The notes under the pieces were generated by a model. That model did no database searches and was not told the origin of the DNA. It saw nothing but the letters and a program-made list of their open reading frames with translations. Positions 14,331 through 15,866 of a stretch of 15,866 nucleotides of DNA are shown here, in pieces. The position numbers and the translations under genes are program-made. Origin of the DNA: Oscillospiraceae bacterium (GTDB lineage Bacteria > Bacillota_A > Clostridia > Oscillospirales > Ruminococcaceae); the NCBI GenBank assembly GCA_017829075.1, contig JAGAJA010000108.1, positions 1-15,866 of the forward strand, given 5' to 3'. Within the stretch, counting starts at the first letter, position 1. Each line of letters opens with the position of its first letter.

Positions 14331-14376
14331 TTGGAAAGACTTCGCATAGCCGGTTACTGCCGAATATCCGTGGATA
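14331..14376 (+). pseudogene. Serine recombinase, first ~15 codons only
   Basis: After a promoter and AAAGGAG, the TTG at 14331 opens a frame reading LERLRIAGYCRISVD. This is the typical N-terminus of large serine recombinases, with the beta strand that leads to the catalytic serine (R-V-A-x-Y-C-R-V-S-T-D). After about 14376 the similarity ends and the frame runs into the terminator hairpin and tail of the opposite gene. The body of the recombinase has been deleted or never lay here. An ATG at 14321 in another frame abuts the ribosome site and gives no recognisable product. Confidence 0.6.
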
Positions 14377-14379
14377 TCA

Positions 14380-14412
14380 AATTCGCCCCGCTGATAATCA
14401 ACGAGGCGAATT
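14380..14412 (-). terminator. Terminator-like hairpin after the Ig-like protein
   Basis: AATTCGCC (14380-14387) and GGCGAATT (14405-14412) pair perfectly. On the minus strand it follows the stop at 14430 by about 18 bases. The T-tract is short, so efficiency is uncertain. Confidence 0.5.
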
Positions 14413-14429
14413 CTTATGTTACTGAAAAA

Positions 14430-15533
14430 TCACGAAACCCTTATCTGTATCTTTACTGAATTTTTCCCGGACTTTGCTGTGATCACTGCTGTTCCTGTTC
14501 CCTTTGCTGTGACCTTACCAGTAGAAGAAACAGTTGCAACAGAAGTCTTGCTGCTGGTCCATGTCACATTGCCATCGACAGCCATTACAGCGCCAAGCTG
14601 GAGCGTACCGCCCTTCTTGAGATTCAGGGAAAGACAGCTGATCTTGCCATCGTTGCTGCTGCCCTCGGGATAGGTGGCGGTCATGCTTAATGTGCCAGTG
14701 TTCCTCCAGTTCTTGAATACTCTGAGATAATATGTTCCCTTTGTTACCTTATAGGATAATTCGGCAGTAGTTTTGTAACCGATAGATGCATAAGTATCAT
14801 TGTTTTCATAATAGCTTCCGCTGATGACGTTCATATTGCTGATCTCAACATCATTGTCATCGCTGTCTCTGTAGAGAGTTGCCAGTATTTCGTCGCTATA
14901 ATAATAATAATCCGCCACCAGCCTGATCTTCATGGTGCCAGATTTTGCAACGTTGAATCTGTATACCCGCTCATCGCCCTCTACGCTCATGTCGCTCGTG
15001 TAGGTCTTGCCGCTGGGAGCATTCTTGTAATTGCCAAGAGAAGAATTGGTGGAATAGAACCGTGCGGTGAATTTCACCTTTCCGGAACCATAATTACCGC
15101 CACGCCAGAATCGGAGATAGTATGTACCCTTAGGCAGTTCCCGAGAAAATGAGCCGATACCCTTTTTCGCATTGGGATCCCATTTTAGATAAGAAGTATT
15201 TGAAGAATTTATAGAAGAATATATACAAGAACAATCAGCTAAACCCTTTATGGATTCATAGTTATTAAACCAACTATAGTCACTCGTTTCAGAACACAGG
15301 TCGAATCTAGTTTCATCAGCCGTTGATGAAATATCAAGCACCAGATATCCAGGGAACTTCATGTCGAGCTTATATTCAACAGTTTCGCTAGTGTTATCCG
15401 GCAAAGTAAAGTTATACTCCTTATCTGGCTGAATGACCTTTGCCTTTGCCATCCAGTCTTCCGCGGCAAATGCCGAAGTCGGCAATGCCGCAAGTGCAAC
15501 AGCCGCTGCAATGATCTTCTTAAAAATTTTCAT
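14430..15533 (-). CDS. Secreted protein with C-terminal Ig-like (Big_2) domain
   Basis: A 367-aa exported protein. Residues 1-23 form a Sec signal peptide (KIFKK, hydrophobic core, SAFA cleavage site). Two similar beta-sandwich modules follow, at about 40-165 and 180-290, each ending in a strand pair like GTYYLRFWRGGNYGSGKVKF or GTYYLRVFKNWRNTGTLSMT. They resemble the PPC (bacterial pre-peptidase C-terminal) type. The last 70 residues are a Big_2 domain: LQLGAVMAVDGNVTWTSSKT, SVATVSSTGKVTAKGTGTAV, ITAKSGKN. No enzyme domain, dockerin, LPXTG or membrane anchor is visible, so it may be an extracellular binding protein. ATG 15533 is chosen because AAGGAAGG lies about 7 bases upstream and a signal peptide starts there; a longer frame from 15608 would put a non-signal segment in front of it. 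Confidence 0.85.
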   Translation of the reverse strand: MKIFKKIIAAAVALAALPTSAFAAEDWMAKAKVIQPDKEYNFTLPDNTSETVEYKLDMKFPGYLVLDISSTADETRFDLCSETSDYSWFNNYESIKGLADCSCIYSSINSSNTSYLKWDPNAKKGIGSFSRELPKGTYYLRFWRGGNYGSGKVKFTARFYSTNSSLGNYKNAPSGKTYTSDMSVEGDERVYRFNVAKSGTMKIRLVADYYYYSDEILATLYRDSDDNDVEISNMNVISGSYYENNDTYASIGYKTTAELSYKVTKGTYYLRVFKNWRNTGTLSMTATYPEGSSNDGKISCLSLNLKKGGTLQLGAVMAVDGNVTWTSSKTSVATVSSTGKVTAKGTGTAVITAKSGKNSVKIQIRVS

Positions 15534-15563
15534 TGACTTACCTTCCTTTGTGATAAATTGCTG

Positions 15564-15581
15564 CATTTCTTTAAAGAAATG
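15564..15581. promoter_or_regulatory. 18-bp palindrome in the leader of the Ig-like gene
   Basis: CATTTCTTTAAAGAAATG is a perfect palindrome between a TATAAT-like -10 on the minus strand (near 15593-15598) and the ribosome site of the secreted protein. Its position suits an operator for a dimeric repressor. No regulator is identified. Confidence 0.45.
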
Positions 15582-15731
15582 TGTTACAGTTTTATTATAC
15601 ACACACACGAAAAGTCAATATAATACGCAAACAATAATACTTGAATTAAATCATGCATTTTGCACAAATATGATATCAAAGCGCTTCTTTCCTGATACGA
15701 TTTTACAATTTATCCCGCCAAGCATGAATTT

Positions 15732-15738
15732 TGTCGAA
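15732..15738 (+). promoter_or_regulatory. Candidate Spo0A box upstream of the AbrB-like gene
   Basis: TGTCGAA, in the context TTTTGTCGAAAC, matches the 0A box known from Bacillus and lies about 87 bases before the AbrB/SpoVT start. In Bacillus abrB is repressed by Spo0A. A 7-bp match can occur by chance, and no clear promoter is seen around it. Confidence 0.35.
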
Positions 15739-15824
15739 ACCGCATGAATAATTCCACGGAAAAGACAGACAATACCACCACAGGCAGAAATGCTGTTATT
15801 TTTAAACAACGGAGGAATTTATAT

Positions 15825-15866
15825 ATGAAAGCAACCGGAATCGTCCGCCGTATCGACGACCTCGGA
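15825..15866 (+). CDS. AbrB/SpoVT-family transcription regulator, 5' partial
   Basis: The first 14 codons read MKATGIVRRIDDLG, the nearly invariant start of the AbrB/MazE/SpoVT swapped-hairpin DNA-binding domain (normally continuing R-V-V-I-P-K-E). The gene is cut by the right edge of the window. GGAGG (15811-15815) lies 9 bases before ATG. This family controls transition-state and sporulation genes. Which member it is cannot be decided from the N-terminus, although SpoVT-like proteins begin this way. Confidence 0.85.
   Translation, partial: MKATGIVRRIDDLG

Overview
The window looks like the chromosome of a gut or rumen Firmicute, probably Ruminococcus or another member of the Oscillospiraceae. 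This is inferred from the gene set (SpoVG, an AbrB/SpoVT regulator with a Spo0A-like box, a YibE/F protein, IS110 and IS256 remnants), intermediate G+C, strong AGGAGG-type ribosome sites and textbook sigma-A promoters. No database search was possible.

Layout. Bases 1-176 are the decayed 3' end of an IS256-family transposase. From 4116 down to 439, on the minus strand, come a secreted alkaline phosphatase with its own promoter, a candidate PhoP box and a terminator, then a YibE/F multi-spanning membrane protein, then a membrane protein of unknown function. From 4679 to 7363 there is a strong plus-strand promoter and structured leader, an antisense IS110 element with internal deletions, and a glnK-amt remnant in which the 5' part of a PII gene is joined to the 3' part of an ammonium transporter gene. 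I infer that leader and glnK-amt once formed one unit that was interrupted by IS110 and later decayed.

From 11237 to 7735 a four-gene minus-strand operon runs from one strong promoter: a Sel1/TPR-like protein, an orphan J-like protein with an HPD motif, a stand-alone HIRAN-domain protein and a large TPR protein. The genes are separated by 10-33 bases. This is the best candidate for an undescribed system. Divergent from it is a second strong promoter driving a fragment related to EF-Tu domain 2, fused by apparent deletion to an N-terminally truncated ATP-grasp gene.

Bases 12193-13329 hold no convincing gene. They do hold a promoter, ten TGCGCA palindromes (two runs at a 9-bp period), several perfect hairpins and two terminators, which suits a large structured non-coding RNA. 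Then come a SpoVG-family gene, a small 84-aa gene of unknown function, a promoter and ribosome site leading into only about 15 codons of a serine recombinase, a secreted Ig-like (Big_2) protein on the minus strand, and the first 14 codons of an AbrB/SpoVT-type regulator at the right edge.

A recurrent theme is deletion decay. IS256, IS110, PII-Amt, EF-Tu-like/ATP-grasp and the recombinase stub all look like genes joined or shortened by deletions, often with an added frameshift.
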